A stretch of DNA of 64,000 nt, from NCBI GenBank assembly GCA_030522415.1, contig CM060126.1:1167833-1231832 (forward strand), in the 5' to 3' direction. Positions 32,902-45,832 of this stretch are shown piece after piece. The notes beneath the pieces were generated by a model. That model was not told the origin of the DNA and made no database searches. It saw only the letters and a program-made list of their open reading frames with translations. This DNA comes from Channallabes apus (taxonomy: Eukaryota; Chordata; Actinopteri; Siluriformes; Clariidae). Numbering within the stretch: the first letter of the stretch is position 1; every line of letters starts with the position of its first letter. The position numbers were made by a program, and so were the translations under genes.

Positions 32902-33049
32902 TAAAAATCCCCCATATCCTCCTCCAAATCCTCCGTCTGCTGACTGCCAGAGCCATCACACTCCTGCTAACCACAGCATGAACGCAATGTCACTGTGAAA
33001 TAGCAGCTAGGAAGATTACATGGATTTGGCTTCAGTAAATACACAAATG

Positions 33050-33091
<42 letters not shown>

Positions 33092-33541
33092 AGTTCCTCT
33101 TACATTAATTTATTTACTCATCCTGTACAGTGCGGCTGAATTCTGCATTCTGATTGGTCAGAAGGTGTTGATTAATTTTCTATAACTGGCTTTAACTCTT
33201 TAAATCGCTGTAGTATGAAGTGAATAATGTTTCACACACTTCATCACTCAGGGACACTGGAACAGTCCAGGTAAGGACACGGTTAAGTCCCAGAAGGCCG
33301 TGCACTCATATCCTCCTCCCCGATATATACAGTATACAGTACATATAGAATAAACCTCGCAGCGGGTTTCCTAGAGCGAGCGGGACGTGGACCCCAGAGC
33401 CGCCGTGAGGAGATGACCCTGATCCCAGAACTCACCTTCTACTCTCATCTCTGCTCCGCTTGGACGTCTTATAAAAAACACGCATTATACACCATGACCA
33501 GGAGGACCGCGGGGTGCAGTCCGGGGGCGGAGGACATGATG
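32601..33541. other. No gene; family B fragment and TG/CA runs
   Basis: (TG)n with GA at 32846-32900 and (CA)n at 33055-33090. A minus-strand family B fragment (GATTGGTCAGAAGGTGTTGA) lies near 33160. No coding signal. Confidence 0.45.
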
Positions 33542-34104
33542 TACACACTACCGTTCAAAAGTTTTAGATCACTTGCGAATTTCTTTGTTTTTGTTTAGTG
33601 ATTTATTTTCTACATTCTACAACAATACTGTGGATTTCAAAACTATAAAATAACACATATGGAATTAGGTAATTACGTAACAACAACAAAAACACCAGTT
33701 AGTTGTTATTGTAAGACACAGAGGTCGGCCTTTCTGTAATAGTTCCTGCAAGAACAGTATTGTGTCAAGTGCATTTGCAAAATCCGTCCAGCACCATAAT
33801 GAAACTGTCTCTCATGAAGGCCGTCCCAGGAGGACGAGACCAAAACCTCCCTCTGCTGCAGACGAGAAGTTCATTTAGAGTTATCAGCCTGAAAAATGAC
33901 CAATTAACAGCAGCTCAGATTAGAGGCGTTATGAAGTCTTTACAGAGCAGAAGTAGCAGAAACATCTCAATATCAACTGTTCAAAGGAGATTCATGCAGT
34001 TTTTGGACGCCTTCAGCAAAACTTTACAATGTAGAAAGAAATAAACATCAGGAACCATCATGGAGTTAGAAAGTGTTCTAAACTTTTGAACAGTAGTGTA
34101 TGTA
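33542..34104 (+). mobile_element. Tc1-like transposon, internal deletion derivative
   Basis: The ends CACACTACCGTTCAAAAGTT and (inverted) CACTACTGTTCAAAAGTT are typical Tc1-family terminal repeats, with TA at both outer edges. The middle encodes only the N-terminal DNA-binding part of a Tc1 transposase: NETVSHEGRPRR (about 33800), then in another frame NDQLTAAQIRG and SSRNISISTVQRRF (about 33893-33993). The DDE catalytic domain is deleted and there is a frameshift between the two parts. Confidence 0.85.
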
Positions 34105-34924
34105 CATGTTTTTTTTTTTTTATGGAAAAAATTCAAGGGACATCAATAGTATAAAAATATGTTTATTTCTCGTTAGGCAATGTGCGATGCTAGCTACTGT
34201 AACACACCATCATCTGTCGTGTGCAAGTTTTTATTTTGTAATTTAAAAAATCATCAATAATCTGTCATTAAAATGCAATAATTTATTTCTGTTATATTCT
34301 CTTATAATTTGCCTTGGTATATGAAGCATTTTCGGGATACTGTATGAGTGAACAAACCAAGCCAAACCGTATGCAGGCAAATTTGCACGTATGTCCGGGA
34401 GCCGTACAAAACTTGTTTGCGTCAGTAGAAAGCCAAGCAAAGTGAGGCTCCTTTTTTTTTTAAAACATTTTGTGTAAGATATAATGAAGACAGTTATCAA
34501 GGACGGTAGCAAGAAGACAAGGGAGCCGCTTTCAGTTTGGCTTTTAAAGCCGCCGGTGCCAAGAGGAATCATAAATTAAGGTTACATGAGGTTTAATGTC
34601 TATTTATCTCATATTTTACATAATTTACATGTATTTTCTAAATGTTTCGATAATTTTTAGTTAAAAAATATAATTATAGTGTTGGAAATTGGTAATATGG
34701 GTAATATGTTTGGGTGGCTATAATATAAGACAAAATGTTTTGCAATACAAAATTTCATCTTAAGAACTCACCTCCAGAAAAGAATATCATTTCTGACCTG
34801 TTTTGTGTCTGCAATTGTATTTTCACATTTGAACGAATAAATATCGGCTAATGCTAGAGTATTAGCAAAGAAGATATAGACATATATAAAAGACAGTCCA
34901 CTGAACTCAGTTCAGGTAATAAAA
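34105..34924. other. No gene seen
   Basis: AT-rich, without a recognised repeat. The 109-codon minus frame at 34243-34572 has no recognisable domain. Confidence 0.4.
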
Positions 34925-34926
34925 TA

Positions 34927-35381
34927 CAGGTAGTCGCCGAATTACATGTATGAACATTCAAGTTACGAATTTCTGCAGATACGACCGGACTGTGGTTCTA
35001 CAAACATTTGTAGATGTTAACAAATTACAGAATCACGTGTATTGTACAAAAAATAGACACTGCACTGCAGCATATAGTGTGTAAGTGAATGTAAAAGTCT
35101 GGTCTATTGTAGGCTGCCACAATGATAGAAAGTGTCCTGTAAAGCCGGTCTGGTGGTGAAAAATCCTAATTTTGGAAAATCCTCTGCTATATTTCACATT
35201 TCACTATGAGAGTATAATATCTATTTTGGCCACATGATGTGGGGAAAGGGGACAGAGATTTAGTCAAGTGGATCAGTATGCTTTCCATTGTATATTTATG
35301 TCAAAAGTGTGTAAGACTCACTTTGTCGGACTTAAGAACAAATTCAACTTACAAACTCGTTTATAAGTCAGGAACTACCTG
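34927..35381. mobile_element. 455-bp MITE with CAGGTAGT ends, TA-flanked
   Basis: Left end CAGGTAGTCGCCGAATTACA; right end, inverted, CAGGTAGTTCCTGACTTATA. Both are bordered by TA (34925-34926 and 35382-35383), as expected for a TA-targeting element. The interior is non-coding. The terminal inverted repeats are imperfect beyond the first eight bases. Confidence 0.65.
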
Positions 35382-35383
35382 TA

Positions 35384-36393
35384 ATCAGCAAACTCGAGCA
35401 GTTTACTCTCTGAGTAGTGAGCCCTGTCCGTGATTAGCTGTGTGTATTGTGAGATGTTACTAGCGTGAGATTTCACATCAAAGTGAGCCATGTCTATGGT
35501 GTGCCCTGTCCATGATGAACCATGTCTGTGCTTAGCCATCTTGCTAGTTTAACCATAAAACAGATGGGTTTGCTTGTTAGAGTAATATTTTTTTCAGTTA
35601 AATCAAGTAAATAATTCTGTCTAAATTCGACCCTCCCCCCCCCCACTCCCATCCACAGCACACCTGGTTTTTACTAACCCAGACGCACTCTCTGGATTCT
35701 CATCAGATTGCGTATCGACTTTCCACTTCAAAACCGTCAAGATGTTACGGATTATTCTCCACAATTTTCAATCCGATCCCCCAAATTGCATCGCTTTGAT
35801 GTGAAATCTCGGTGCATTACGGCTTCGGTTAGATCTTAGGATAGTTTAATTTATTCCTCCTCACCTCCTCCGTGTCCGTTAATCACAGCACTAGCGCGAT
35901 TCCTTTTCAGCATTACATTATATGCGTGTCAGCTCCAGCGATTCGCTTTAGCCCCCTAGCCTCGTCGCAACAAGCCCGGCTCGTCTCATCTTCCCCTCGC
36001 TGACTTCCTGCCCTGAGCTAAGCAAATCAAAGCCAGACCCGCTGTCTGCATTCATTACACACGCTGAGAAACCCTCGTGTGCCGTAGCAGAACCACGCAG
36101 TGGACAGGGGACATCCTGGTCACTCACTGCGTCAGGACATTTTAAAGCAAATACAATTTCTGTGCAATTTCAGCTTCATCAGTAGTACACAACGGGGTGT
36201 GCTGTTATAGGAAATTAATCCACTTCATGGCACCAGAGTTTCTGTTTCAACATTTTTTTCTGAACTGTTTTTCCCCTCTTACACCACAGCATCATTAACA
36301 TTTACATAAAGAACAACTCATTGTTCTACTTATCTCTTTATAGTTAGATTTAATGTCTGTGAGCTAATGGCGAGATGAGACACACAGACAGAC

Positions 36394-36433
<40 letters not shown>

Positions 36434-36876
36434 GGCACGTGTTTATCCGACGCTGCCAGCGTGTTGGAGACGGGGTGTGATCGCGGTCTATAAACAGCCC
36501 GAGTGGGCATCGTATTGTGACATAACATCACATATTATCTTCCACGCTCGAGTCGAATTTACACTATAATTAAGGAGCGTCTGCCAACTGAGGAGAAAAG
36601 AAAAGAAGAAAAGAAGAACAGGACTCTTTTTTATTTCCTGCAGATGGATATCTTCAGGTTTCTCTAATCAGGATATTTCTACATGTGTTAGAGCAGAATT
36701 ATCTGTCACACACTGATCTGAGAGCAGATTTCTGTCACACATTCACAGAAAAAAGAGACAAAAGAACTGAAAACAATAAACCACGAGGGAGATGGAAAGA
36801 GTAATGCGGTGTGCAGGACATCTCTTACAGATCTTTAGAGTTTTGTATCTTTCAGCTACACACAGACCAAACACTA
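35384..36876. other. No gene; possible conserved non-coding block
   Basis: About 35700-36090 is non-repetitive, balanced in composition and unlike flanking AT-rich DNA; it may be conserved regulatory sequence (inference). A family B scrap (GCTGTTATAGGAAATTAATC) lies near 36201. (GACA)n and (GA)n occur at 36385-36431. Confidence 0.3.
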
Positions 36877-39800
36877 GTGTACACTACACTACTGTACACT
36901 ACACCACTGTACACTACACCACTGTCCACTACACCACTGTACACTACACTACTGTACACTACACCACTGTACACTACACTACTGTACACTACACTCCTGT
37001 ACACTACACTCCTGTACACTACACCACTGTACACTACACCACTGTACACTACACTCCTGTACACTACACTACTGTACACTACACCACTGTACACTACACC
37101 ACTGTACACTACACTACTGTACACTACACCACTGTCCACTACACTCCTGTACACTACACTCCTGTACACTACACCACTGTACACTACACCACTGTACACT
37201 ACACTACTGTACACTACACACCTGTACACTACACTCCTGTACACTACACCACTGTACACTACACACCTGTACACTACACTCCTGTACACTACACAACTGT
37301 ACACTACACTACTGTACACTACACCACTGTACACTACACTCCTGTACACTACACTACTGTACACTACACCACTGTACACTACACCACTGTACACTACACT
37401 ACTGTACACTACACCACTGTACACTACACTACTGTACACTACACCACTGTACACTACACTCCTGTACACTACACCACTGTACACTACACTACTGTACACT
37501 ACACCACTGTACACTACACTCCTGTACACTACACCACTGTACACTACACTACTGTACACTACACCACTGTACACTACACTCCTGTACACTACACTACTGT
37601 ACACTACACCACTGTACACTACACCACTGTACACTACACTCCTGTACACTACACTACTGTACACTACACCACTGTACACTACACTCCTGTACACTACACC
37701 ACTGTACACTACACCACTGTACACTGCACTCCTGTACACTACACCACTGTACACTACACTACTGTACACTACACCACTGTACACTACACTCCTGTACACT
37801 ACACCACTGTACACTACACCACTGTACACTACACCACTGTACACTACACTCCTGTACACTACACCACTGTACACTACACTACTGTACACTACACTCCTGT
37901 ACACTACACCACTGTACACTACACTCCTGTACACTACACTACTGTACACTACACCACTGTACACTACACTACTGTACACTACACCACTGTACACTACACT
38001 ACTGTACACTACACCACTGTACACTACACCACTGTACACTACACTCCTGTACACTACACCACTGTACACTACACTCCTGTACACTACACCACTGTACACT
38101 ACACTCCTGTACACTACACCACTGTACACTACACTACTGTACACTACACCACTGTACACTACACTCCTGTACACTACACCACTGTACACTACACCACTGT
38201 ACACTACACCACTGTACACTACACTCCTGTACACTACACCACTGTACACTACACTACTGTACACTACACCACTGTACACTACACCACTGTACACTACACT
38301 ACACCACTGTACACTACACTACTGTACACTACACCACTGTACACTACACTACTGTACACTACACCACTGTACACTACACCACTGTACACTACACTACACC
38401 ACTGTACACTACACTACTGTACACTACACCACACCACTGTACACTACACTACTGTACACTACACCACTGTACACTACACTCCTGTACACTACACTACTGT
38501 ACACTACACTACACTACTGTACACTACACTACTGTACACTACACTCCTGTACACCTACAGAACACTACTGTACACTACACCACTGTACACTACACTACAC
38601 TACTGTACACTACACTCCTGTACACCTACAGAACACTACTGTACACTACACCACTGTACACTACACTACACTACTGTACACTACACTCCTGTACACTACA
38701 CCACTGTACACTACACTACTGTACACTACACCACTGTACACTACACCACTGTACACTACACTCCTGTACACTACACCACTGTACACTACACCACTGTACA
38801 CTACACTACACCACTGTACACTACACTACTGTACACTACACCACTGTACACTACACTACTGTACACTACACCACTGTACACTACACTACACCACTGTACA
38901 CTACACTACTGTACACTACACCACTGTACACTACACTACTGTACACTACACCACTGTACACTACACCACTGTACACTACACTACACCACTGTACACTACA
39001 CTACTGTACACTACACCACACCACTGTACACTACACTACTGTACACTACACCACTGTACACTACACTCCTGTACACTACACCACTGTACACTACACTACT
39101 GTACACTACACCACTGTACACTACACTCCTGTACACTACACTACTGTACACTACACCACTGTACACTACACCACTGTACACTACACTCCTGTACACTACA
39201 CTACTGTACACTACACCACTGTACACTACACTCCTGTACACTACACCACTGTACACTACACCACTGTACACTGCACTCCTGTACACTACACCACTGTACA
39301 CTACACTACTGTACACTACACCACTGTACACTACACTCCTGTACACTACACCACTGTACACTACACCACTGTACACTACACTCCTGTACACTACACCACT
39401 GTACACTACACTACTGTACACTACACTCCTGTACACTACACCACTGTACACTACACCACTGTACACTACACTCCTGTACACTACACTACTGTACACTACA
39501 CCACTGTACACTACACTACTGTACACTACACCACTGTACACTACACTACTGTACACTACACTACTGTACACTACACCACTGTACACTACACCACTGTACA
39601 CTACACTCCTGTACACTACACCACTGTACACTACACTCCTGTACACTACACCACTGTACACTACACTCCTGTACACTACACCACTGTACACTACACTCCT
39701 GTACACTACACCACTGTACACTACACTACTGTACACTACACCACTGTACACTACACTCCTGTACACTACACCACTGTACACTACACTACTGTACACTACA

Positions 39801-41212
39801 CCACTGTACACTACACCACTGTACACTACACTCCTGTACACTACACCACTGTACACTACACTACTGTACACTACACCACTGTACACTACACCACTGTACA
39901 CTACACTACACCACTGTACACTACACTACTGTACACTACACCACTGTACACTACACTACTGTACACTACACCACTGTACACTACACCACTGTACACTACA
40001 CTACACCACTGTACACTACACTACTGTACACTACACCACACCACTGTACACTACACTACTGTACACTACACCACTGTACACTACACTCCTGTACACTACA
40101 CTACTGTACACTACACTACACTACTGTACACTACACTACTGTACACTACACTCCTGTACACCTACAGAACACTACTGTACACTACACCACTGTACACTAC
40201 ACTACACTACTGTACACTACACTCCTGTACACTACACCACTGTACACTACACCACTGTACACTACACCACTGTACACTACACTCCTGTACACTACACCAC
40301 TGTACACTACACCACTGTACACTACACTACACTACTGTACACTACACTCCTGTACACTACACCACTGTACACTACACCACTGTACACTACACCACTGTAC
40401 ACTACACTCCTGTACACTACACTACTGTACACTACACTACACTACTGTACACTACACTACTGTACACTACACTCCTGTACACCTACAGAACACTACTGTA
40501 CACTACACCACTGTACACTACACTACACCACTGTACACTACACTACTGTACACTACACCACTGTACACTACACTACTGTACACTACACCACTGTACACTA
40601 CACTACACCACTGTACACTACACTACTGTACACTACACCACTGTACACTACACTACTGTACACTACACCACTGTACACTACACCACTGTACACTACACTA
40701 CACCACTGTACACTACACTACTGTACACTACACCACACCACTGTACACTACACTACTGTACACTACACCACTGTACACTACACTCCTGTACACTACACTA
40801 CTGTACACTACACTACACTACTGTACACTACACTACTGTACACTACACTCCTGTACACTACACTACTGTACACTACACTACACTACTGTACACTACACCA
40901 CTGTACACTACACTCCTGTACACTACACTACTGTACACTACACTACACTACTGTACACTACACCACTGTACACTACACTCCTGTACACTACACTACTGTA
41001 CACTACACTACACTACTGTACACTACACTACTGTACACTACACTCCTGTACACCTACAGAACACTACTGTACACTACACCACTGTACACTACACTACACT
41101 ACTGTACACTACACTCCTGTACACCTACAGAACACTACTGTACACTACACCACTGTACACTACACTACACTACTGTACACTACACTACTGTACACCTACA
41201 GAACACTACTGT
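36877..41212. repeat. 4.3-kb minisatellite, 15-bp unit
   Basis: About 289 units of CTGTACACTACACYM, differing mostly at the last two positions (CA, TA or TC). Occasional 20-bp units carry an extra ACTAC. A 10-bp short form gives ACACCACACC (near 38425, 39015, 40035, 40731). A variant block CACCTACAGAACACTA recurs near 38552, 38626, 40160, 40482, 41050, 41124 and 41190. Longer blocks are duplicated: about 370 bp from 38226 matches 39833. Since 15 is a multiple of 3 and no frame has a stop, huge repetitive open frames (up to 1507 codons) run through it; they are not genes. Confidence 0.97.
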
Positions 41213-41285
41213 AGTCTCATTACTCAGTCTGCAGCAACACGGCCTTTATGGGCATAACATCCATCTACAGTCAACTGAAAACTGT

Positions 41286-41578
41286 CTAGCTGTGTGTAGC
41301 TGTGTCTGTGTGTAGCTGTCTGTGTGTGTAGCTGTGTGTAGTGTCTGTGTGTGTAGCTGTGTGTAGTGTCTGTGTGTGTCTGTGTGTAGTGTCTGTGTGT
41401 AGCTGTGTGTGTCTGTGTGTGTCTGTGTGTAGCTGTGTCTGTGTGTAGCTGTCTGTGTGTGAGGTTAGTTTATGGTGAGCTGTGTCTACCATGAGCGGTG
41501 TGTATGCTGTATAAGCGGTGTGTGTGTGTGTGTGTGTGTGTATGGTGAGTCAGTGGTGTGTGTGTATGCTGTATAAGC

Positions 41579-41612
<34 letters not shown>

Positions 41613-41678
41613 GTGAGTCAGTGGTGTGTGTGTGTGTGTGTGTGCTGAGTGAGTGGTGTGTGTGTTTGGTGAGTGAGT

Positions 41679-41710
<32 letters not shown>
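41286..41710. repeat. Degenerate TG-rich repeats
   Basis: First part (to about 41462): irregular GTGTAGCTGTGTGTAGTGTC-type units. Second part (41505-41710): TG runs separated by recurring ATGGTGAGTCAGTGGTG units. Low-complexity frames here are artefacts. Confidence 0.85.
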
Positions 41711-41712
<2 letters not shown>

Positions 41713-42059
41713 GTCAACCATGTCTGTGGTCTCATTTTCATCTTTTCTCTTTGCCTAGAAGCCCCACATTATGATTTTAATCAGTCATGAGAATATTTTA
41801 CAGAAATTCATCCTGGAAAAAAAATGACATGCTGAAGAAAGCTTTAATTTAACATTAATTTAAAATGTAATAAAAAATGAAGAGCCCAAAAAACTATCAC
41901 ATTTTTTTCATGGAAAAATTATTAAAGTTTCTTTAACATGATTATTTTCATTCTACATGATATTGACTTTTTATGTGAAACCTTTCTGGTTTTTATTTAC
42001 ATCATATGTACATTATATTTACATACAGTATAAACAATAACAACTGAAGTCTAGAATTA
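41711..42059. other. No gene seen
   Basis: AT-rich non-coding sequence with no recognised element. Confidence 0.45.
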
Positions 42060-42971
42060 CTCCTCTCTCTCTGTGTCTCTCTCTCTCTGTCTCTCTCTCT
42101 CTGTCTGTCTGTGTCTCTCTCTCTGTGTCTCTCTCTCTCTGTGTCTCTCTCTGTGTCTCTCTCTCTGTGTCTCTCTCTGTCTCTCTCTCTGTGTCTCTCT
42201 CTCTCTGTGTCTCTCTCTGTGTGTCTCTCTCTCTCTGTCTGTCTGTGTCTCTCTCTGTGTGTCTCTCTCTCTCTGTGTCTCTCTCTGTGTGTCTCTCTCT
42301 CTCTGTCTCTCTCTGTCTCTCTCTCCCTCTCATTGTCTCTCTCTCTGTCTCACTCTCCTTCCTTTTGCATGTCTCCCTCTGTTTTTAATCTCTGTATATC
42401 TGTCCAGTTTTGTCTTCATCCCTTTTATCCATCCTTCTGTCTTTATTGATCTTCATTTCTCCTTCTATCTTTTCTCAGCATCATCTTTTTCTCTCTATTT
42501 TCTCTCGGTCTCGTCCTCGTTCTCTATTTCTTTCTTGACTCCTCAGATTAGATTGATGGATTTTGTTTCTTGATGGATCTTTCTCGCCCTCTCTCTCTTT
42601 CCATGTCGCCTCTTTCTCTTTATTGATCTCCCTTTTTCTTCAATTTGCTTTAGTCACTTCTTTCTCCCTTTACATCTCTCTCTCTCTCTCTCTCTCTCCG
42701 CTCAATCTTGTCATCGTATTTTCTTTCTTTCCTTTTCTCTTGCTTTCTCTCTTTATTACCATTCAGGCTTCTCACTCTCTCTTTCTGAATTTATCTTCAT
42801 TCAGCTTTCTTTCCCCCCTATCCCTCTTTCATGCTTTCTTTGTGTCTCTTTATTTCTCTTCCCTCAGGATGTTAATGTCTCTGTCTCTCTCTCACCCACT
42901 CGTTTCCTTTCTCACTGTCCTTCCATTTGTCTACGTCCTTAAATTTCTCCTTTTTCTCTTAAGCCCTCTTT

Positions 42972-43029
<58 letters not shown>

Positions 43030-43030
43030 A
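42060..43030 (+). repeat. About 1 kb polypyrimidine region
   Basis: TCTCTCTG/TGTCTC units (42060-42360) grade into irregular C/T-rich sequence (CTTTCTCTCTTTATT type) and end in (CT)n at 42977-43028. The plus strand is almost purine-free over long stretches. Frames of 84-166 codons read as Ser/Leu/Phe repeats and are artefacts. Confidence 0.9.
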
Positions 43031-43801
43031 CGCATCATCTCTAAACCACATGTATGATCTGTCCATCCTGTCCTGAAGCGTCTCTTTCCCCTATGACCCC
43101 TATGGTGGTGTGAGGAGGTGTGTGTCCAGGACATGTTGTGAGTGTGTGATGAATCTTCTCCAGGCTTTATGGATCAAACGTGTCCACAGACCGAGTGACG
43201 CATAAAACGAATAAACAGCGATCAAACGCGGCTCCGCGTCGTCCTGAGCTGCTGCCGAGGAAACAGGAAACAGTTGAAACGTTAGAATGTTACATTTTCA
43301 GACAGCCGCGGGCCGCGGGCCACAGCCAGCTTCACCAGAGGCCGAGTGTGCTTAAGAGCAACAAAGGAGGTCATTTAAATCGAGCCTGGGGGTCGAGGAC
43401 GTGTCCAAACATCGGGCTCAGAGCTGATTACTGAAGCGGACCTGCTTCTAAAATCTAACCATCGTTCTCGTCTGACTCGCGACCCAGAGCTGCTTTTTGT
43501 GAATTTCTGTGAATGCTTTCTGACACTTTCTAATAATAATCATCATCATCATAGAGCTATTATATTAGCCGAGTTCATTACAAGTAAGTTAAAATAATCA
43601 GTTCCATGAAATGACTAAAAAGGGCTTAAAATGTTTGTCATTTTTAAAAATTATTTTAATATATAATAAAATGTATTCACTTATATCTATATATCTACCC
43701 ATAATGATTATTCTGTGTTATTGCTGGTAGAAGAAGATAAACTTTTTATCCATTTTTGGTTACCTTTACTGTTTTAGATCGTCCATGTAGTGATCATTTA
43801 T
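43031..43801. other. No gene seen
   Basis: An 84-codon frame at 43180-43434 lies in GC-richer sequence (about 43180-43440) with no recognisable domain. An (AATAATCATC)-type simple repeat occurs near 43532-43552. Confidence 0.35.
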
Positions 43802-45118
43802 GTTCTAGCCAGAGGTGGAAAGTAACGAATTACATTTACTCGCGTTACTGTAATTGAGTAGCTTTTTTGTGTATTTCTACTTTTTTAAGTAGTTTTAAAA
43901 ATCTGTAATTTTACTTTTACTTAAGTACGTTTTGTTTGAAGTATTGTAATTCGCTACATTTTAAATCATATTCGCTACTGAGTAAAAAATAAATGAATGA
44001 AAATTATAAAATAATAAAAATATTATGCTTTGTATAAATGCTCCGTTGCGCCGCGTGTGTGTATCATGTCCTGGTCGCGCGCCGCTCCAGACTCCACTCC
44101 AGGTTTTCTGACATCGGCATCTTCCTGACCTTCCACACGGTCGCTTCCGCCCTGAGTGACGTCATCGACTAGCGCGACCATATATAAACCGGAGAGAGAC
44201 GCGGGAAAGATGAACGAGGTTGTGATTTTGGCGTTTTGATATTTGGTTGTGTATTCTGGTTTTGACTTTTTGCCTCCAATTGACTTTGATTATTGCTTTG
44301 TCCCTTTGGTTTGGTTGGTCTTTGTATATATTTGTAGATAATTTCACTGTTTTTGGTTTAGGGAGTCCGGGAAGGTACCTGTATTTTTGTTTCTGGGTTT
44401 TTTTTTGTTGTTGTTTCTTTTTGCAGGTAATCTAGCTACTAAATATAAATACAATTTTGTTAGTTATTTTGGCCTGGGTCCATCCTGAATCTGATCCTCC
44501 TCCTGGTGTGTGTGTGTGTGTGTGTGTGTGTTTGTATATACAAACCTCATTGTTTCATCAGTTAATCAGTCCATATACCACCATTTCCATACAGTTTAAA
44601 ATAGAACCCTGAACCATTCTTTTGCTGTATGACCCTAGACTGGGACGTAACACCATATTTAAGTGACCACTTTGATTTTCGAGCACAACAAAGACAACAG
44701 CTTTATTATGCAAAGGTGTTCCTTCAGTTAAAAACAACTAGTTTGAGATTTATATCTGCTCATCTTTTTTGAACTACGCTAGAATGCCTCATCCCACCCC
44801 GCTGTGTGTTTTTTTTTTAAAAAAAAGCAGAGCCAGATCAATATACAATAATCTGTTAATATAAGAGTGAACATGGAAACACCCAAGGGCAAAACAATTC
44901 AGCAAAAGAATCACCCCCGCTGTTAATAAAAATTTTAATAAAAAAGTAACTCGGTAACTTTTACTCTGAGTAAATTTTTTAATGAGCTACTTTTTACTTT
45001 TATTTGAGTAGATTTTTATAATGGTAACTTTACTTGTACTTAAGTAAAATTTCACTGAAGTAACAGTACTTGTACTTGAGTACAACATTTTATTACTCTT
45101 TCCACCTCTGGTTCTAGC
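43802..45118. mobile_element. Non-autonomous hAT element with 8-bp target duplication
   Basis: The element 43810-45110 (1301 bp) has terminal inverted repeats starting CAGAGGTGGAAAG and is flanked by a perfect GTTCTAGC duplication (43802-43809, 45111-45118). Subterminal regions are packed with TTTACTTAAGTA/TTACTTGTACT motifs, as in Tol2-like hAT elements. No transposase is encoded. The centre (about 44040-44650) is different, non-subterminal DNA with a promoter-like segment and a TG run. Confidence 0.93.
44155..44200 (+). promoter_or_regulatory. Promoter-like segment inside hAT element
   Basis: A full CRE palindrome TGACGTCA (44157-44164) is followed about 15 bp on by TATATAAA (about 44180-44187) in a CG-richer context. 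No gene clearly follows. It could belong to an LTR-like insert ending near GGGACGTAACA (44640-44650), but no target duplication was found for such an insert. Confidence 0.35.
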
Positions 45119-45832
45119 AGCGACAAACACTCCCTCCCGAACCAGTCTCTCTGTTTAATCTCTCGTATCAGCTTATCATGTTACTGAGAAACCATGAACT
45201 CCTTTCAAAGATATTCAAACTTTTCGTTCATCTCCTCATGAAGGAAAAACCACAATATCACCGATTCGACACGTTTATGGCACTAAAGACTAAGTTTTTC
45301 CTGCTTTATTCTGGTGGAAGTTCACTCAGGTTCTCCTCAGCAGGTCTTCTGTATTCTGACTGAACTCTGAGTGAAAATCTGATTCATCATTAATTACAGC
45401 ATCGTTACCTAGAAATCTAATTAAGATCCTAATTAAGTTGAAAAAACAAGAAAAGTGCTTTATTTTAGACAAATGGCTGAATGGAATAACTTTAAAGCCA
45501 CAGTCTGGAGACGACACACAGCTCCATTCATTTCCTTTCTTTAATAACCTGATGGTGTCTCAGATTACAGTGGAACCAAGTGAACAAAGTGAAATGAAAC
45601 AAAGTCTGAATCACAAAATGAGAAAAACAAGCACTTTGTAGAGTCTCAGCAGGCAAGAGCACGAACATCAGGATATAATCACTGAACTGATGAGGAGGAA
45701 ACACAGGTGAGCACCATCAGGAGTCAGGTGACGAGAGCGAGGAACTGGTGGATGATGGGAACTGTTGCAGGAAGCCATATTGTAAAAGGAGATGAAGTAT
45801 ACAGTAACACTATCATATACTGTAGTATACCA
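45119..45832. other. No gene seen; family B fragment
   Basis: TCATGTTACTGAGAAACCA at 45176-45194 matches the start of family B copy 2. Frames of 61-67 codons have no recognisable domain. Confidence 0.4.

Noticed and set aside
36877..41212. CRISPR-like array
   Set aside because: No repeat-spacer alternation; units are contiguous 15-mers in a vertebrate genome. The same holds for the 10-, 12- and other 15-bp arrays.
36792..41315. Open frames of 1507, 1467, 480 and 296 codons (VHYTT/LLYTT/VVYSG repeats)
   Set aside because: They translate a 15-bp tandem repeat without stops in several frames on both strands. The unit length is a multiple of three, so open frames are expected.
42019..43057. Ser/Leu- and Arg/Glu-rich frames of 84-166 codons
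   Set aside because: Artefacts of TC-rich repeats and the polypyrimidine tract.
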